From the NCBI GenBank assembly GCA_030044375.1, contig JASHVX010000034.1:1-14430 (forward strand): a DNA stretch of 14,430 bases, in the 5' to 3' direction. The translations under genes were made by a program, and so were the position numbers. Below the pieces are notes generated by a model. That model saw nothing but the letters and a program-made list of their open reading frames with translations, searched no databases and was not told the DNA's origin. The first letter of the stretch is position 1. Each line of letters starts with the position of its first letter. This document shows positions 13,825-14,430 of the stretch, one piece after another. This DNA comes from Nitrososphaerales archaeon. GTDB taxonomy: Archaea > Thermoproteota > Nitrososphaeria > Nitrososphaerales > Gagatemarchaeaceae.

Positions 13825-14430
13825 TTGCCGAGGAAGGAAGAGCAGAGGATCGGAGGCGCGTGCTACGTCGGCCTCGAGTCGCTCGTGGAGCTCGGCAGGC
13901 TCTCCTGCTTCCTTGAAAGGGCGCCGTTCCCGCTCTTCGCCTTCAAGCAAGGGCGCTCGGTGAGGATTGCGGCCCAGGCAGACCTCTTCATGGGGACGCC
14001 CGTGTTCTACTATTCTGACAGTTCGGTTGCGGACGAGTTCCTGGCCTACAGGATAGCCGGGGAGGCCGAGGAGGTGCACCTCGTCCCGACCGCGAGCAAC
14101 GCGTCCTACCTCTACGCCCCGGTCATCAGGGTGCAGAAGATGCCCGGCCCTCTCGAGGAGAAGGAGGAGTTCCCTGACAAGTTCATGTCGGTCGAGGTGG
14201 AGAACGTGCCCAGCCTCGTGAAGGTCGGCGCATACAAGACGCTGTTCGAAGAGCCGCCCCTGCCGCTGTTCGCGTTCAAGGACGGTTCCTCGTCGGTGGT
14301 GGGCACTTTCGCCAGGATAGACGACTACGAGGAGGCCTCGATCTTCTTCTATGCGAGGATAAAGGAGCCGCCGACCGGCTTCGTGAAGTACTCCTATGAC
14401 AGGGTGTCCGAGGCGGCCTTCGTGAACAGG
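13825..14430 (+). CDS. Unrecognised protein with internal repeat, truncated at the window edge
   Basis: The frame runs from TTG 13825 to the right edge without a stop, giving 202 residues of an incomplete protein. The sequence contains two similar blocks: ERAPFPLFAFKQG near residues 31-43 and EEPPLPLFAFKDG near 142-154. Each is followed about 15-20 residues later by a beta-type FYY or FFY segment (VFYYSD at 60-65, IFFYAR at 173-178). This suggests two copies of one domain of roughly 110 residues. There is no signal peptide or membrane helix, so it is probably cytosolic. An in-frame TAA at 13798-13800 limits the start to TTG 13825 or CTG 13801, and TTG fits the TATA box at 13794-13800. I do not recognise the family and claim no function. 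Confidence 0.7.
   Translation, partial: MPRKEEQRIGGACYVGLESLVELGRLSCFLERAPFPLFAFKQGRSVRIAAQADLFMGTPVFYYSDSSVADEFLAYRIAGEAEEVHLVPTASNASYLYAPVIRVQKMPGPLEEKEEFPDKFMSVEVENVPSLVKVGAYKTLFEEPPLPLFAFKDGSSSVVGTFARIDDYEEASIFFYARIKEPPTGFVKYSYDRVSEAAFVNR

Noticed and set aside
1..14430. tRNA or rRNA genes
   Set aside because: I looked for T-loop-like GTTCNANNC segments with cloverleaf partners and for conserved rRNA segments and found none that I can support. The candidates lie inside good coding regions.

Overview
The window looks like archaeal chromosomal DNA, most likely from the Nitrososphaerota (Thaumarchaeota) or a close relative. This is an inference from several signs: high GC by eye, heavy use of AGG for arginine, TATA-like boxes about 25-34 bases upstream of GTG, TTG or ATG starts with little or no leader, a DUF373 membrane protein next to a cis-prenyltransferase, and DUF35 zinc-ribbon/OB-fold proteins with thiolase-fold proteins. 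No ribosomal RNA or tRNA is present, so the placement is not firm.

Left part (1-6836): the end of a probable CPBP/CAAX-type membrane protease is followed by a promoter and two overlapping thiolase-fold genes. Both proteins lack the usual catalytic cysteine and the GHP histidine. Next comes a decayed LAGLIDADG homing endonuclease on the minus strand, then an acetoacetyl-CoA synthetase-type ligase, a small membrane protein without a clear start codon, and two DUF35 proteins in tandem. The matched numbers (two cysteine-less thiolase-fold proteins, two DUF35 proteins) suggest heteromeric carbon-carbon lyase/ligase complexes. Steroid side-chain Ltp2-type aldolases are the closest precedent I know. 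This is the most interesting system in the window.

Middle part (6844-10797): a branched-chain aminotransferase on the minus strand, a fully canonical acetyl-CoA acetyltransferase on the plus strand, and a long-chain-type acyl-CoA ligase on the minus strand that overlaps the thiolase tail to tail. Together with the left part these genes point to acyl-CoA metabolism centred on acetoacetyl-CoA: activation of free acids by two ligases, thiolytic cleavage or condensation, and amino-acid-derived 2-oxoacids as a possible feed.

Right part (10883-14430): a close plus-strand series of DUF373 membrane protein, cis-prenyltransferase (polyprenol carrier synthesis) and a small basic protein. The small protein has a globular domain resembling eukaryotic ribosomal protein eL22 and a long Lys/Glu-rich tail. 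A short unrecognised minus-strand gene and a truncated plus-strand gene with an internal repeat follow, and these two share one palindromic TATA box.
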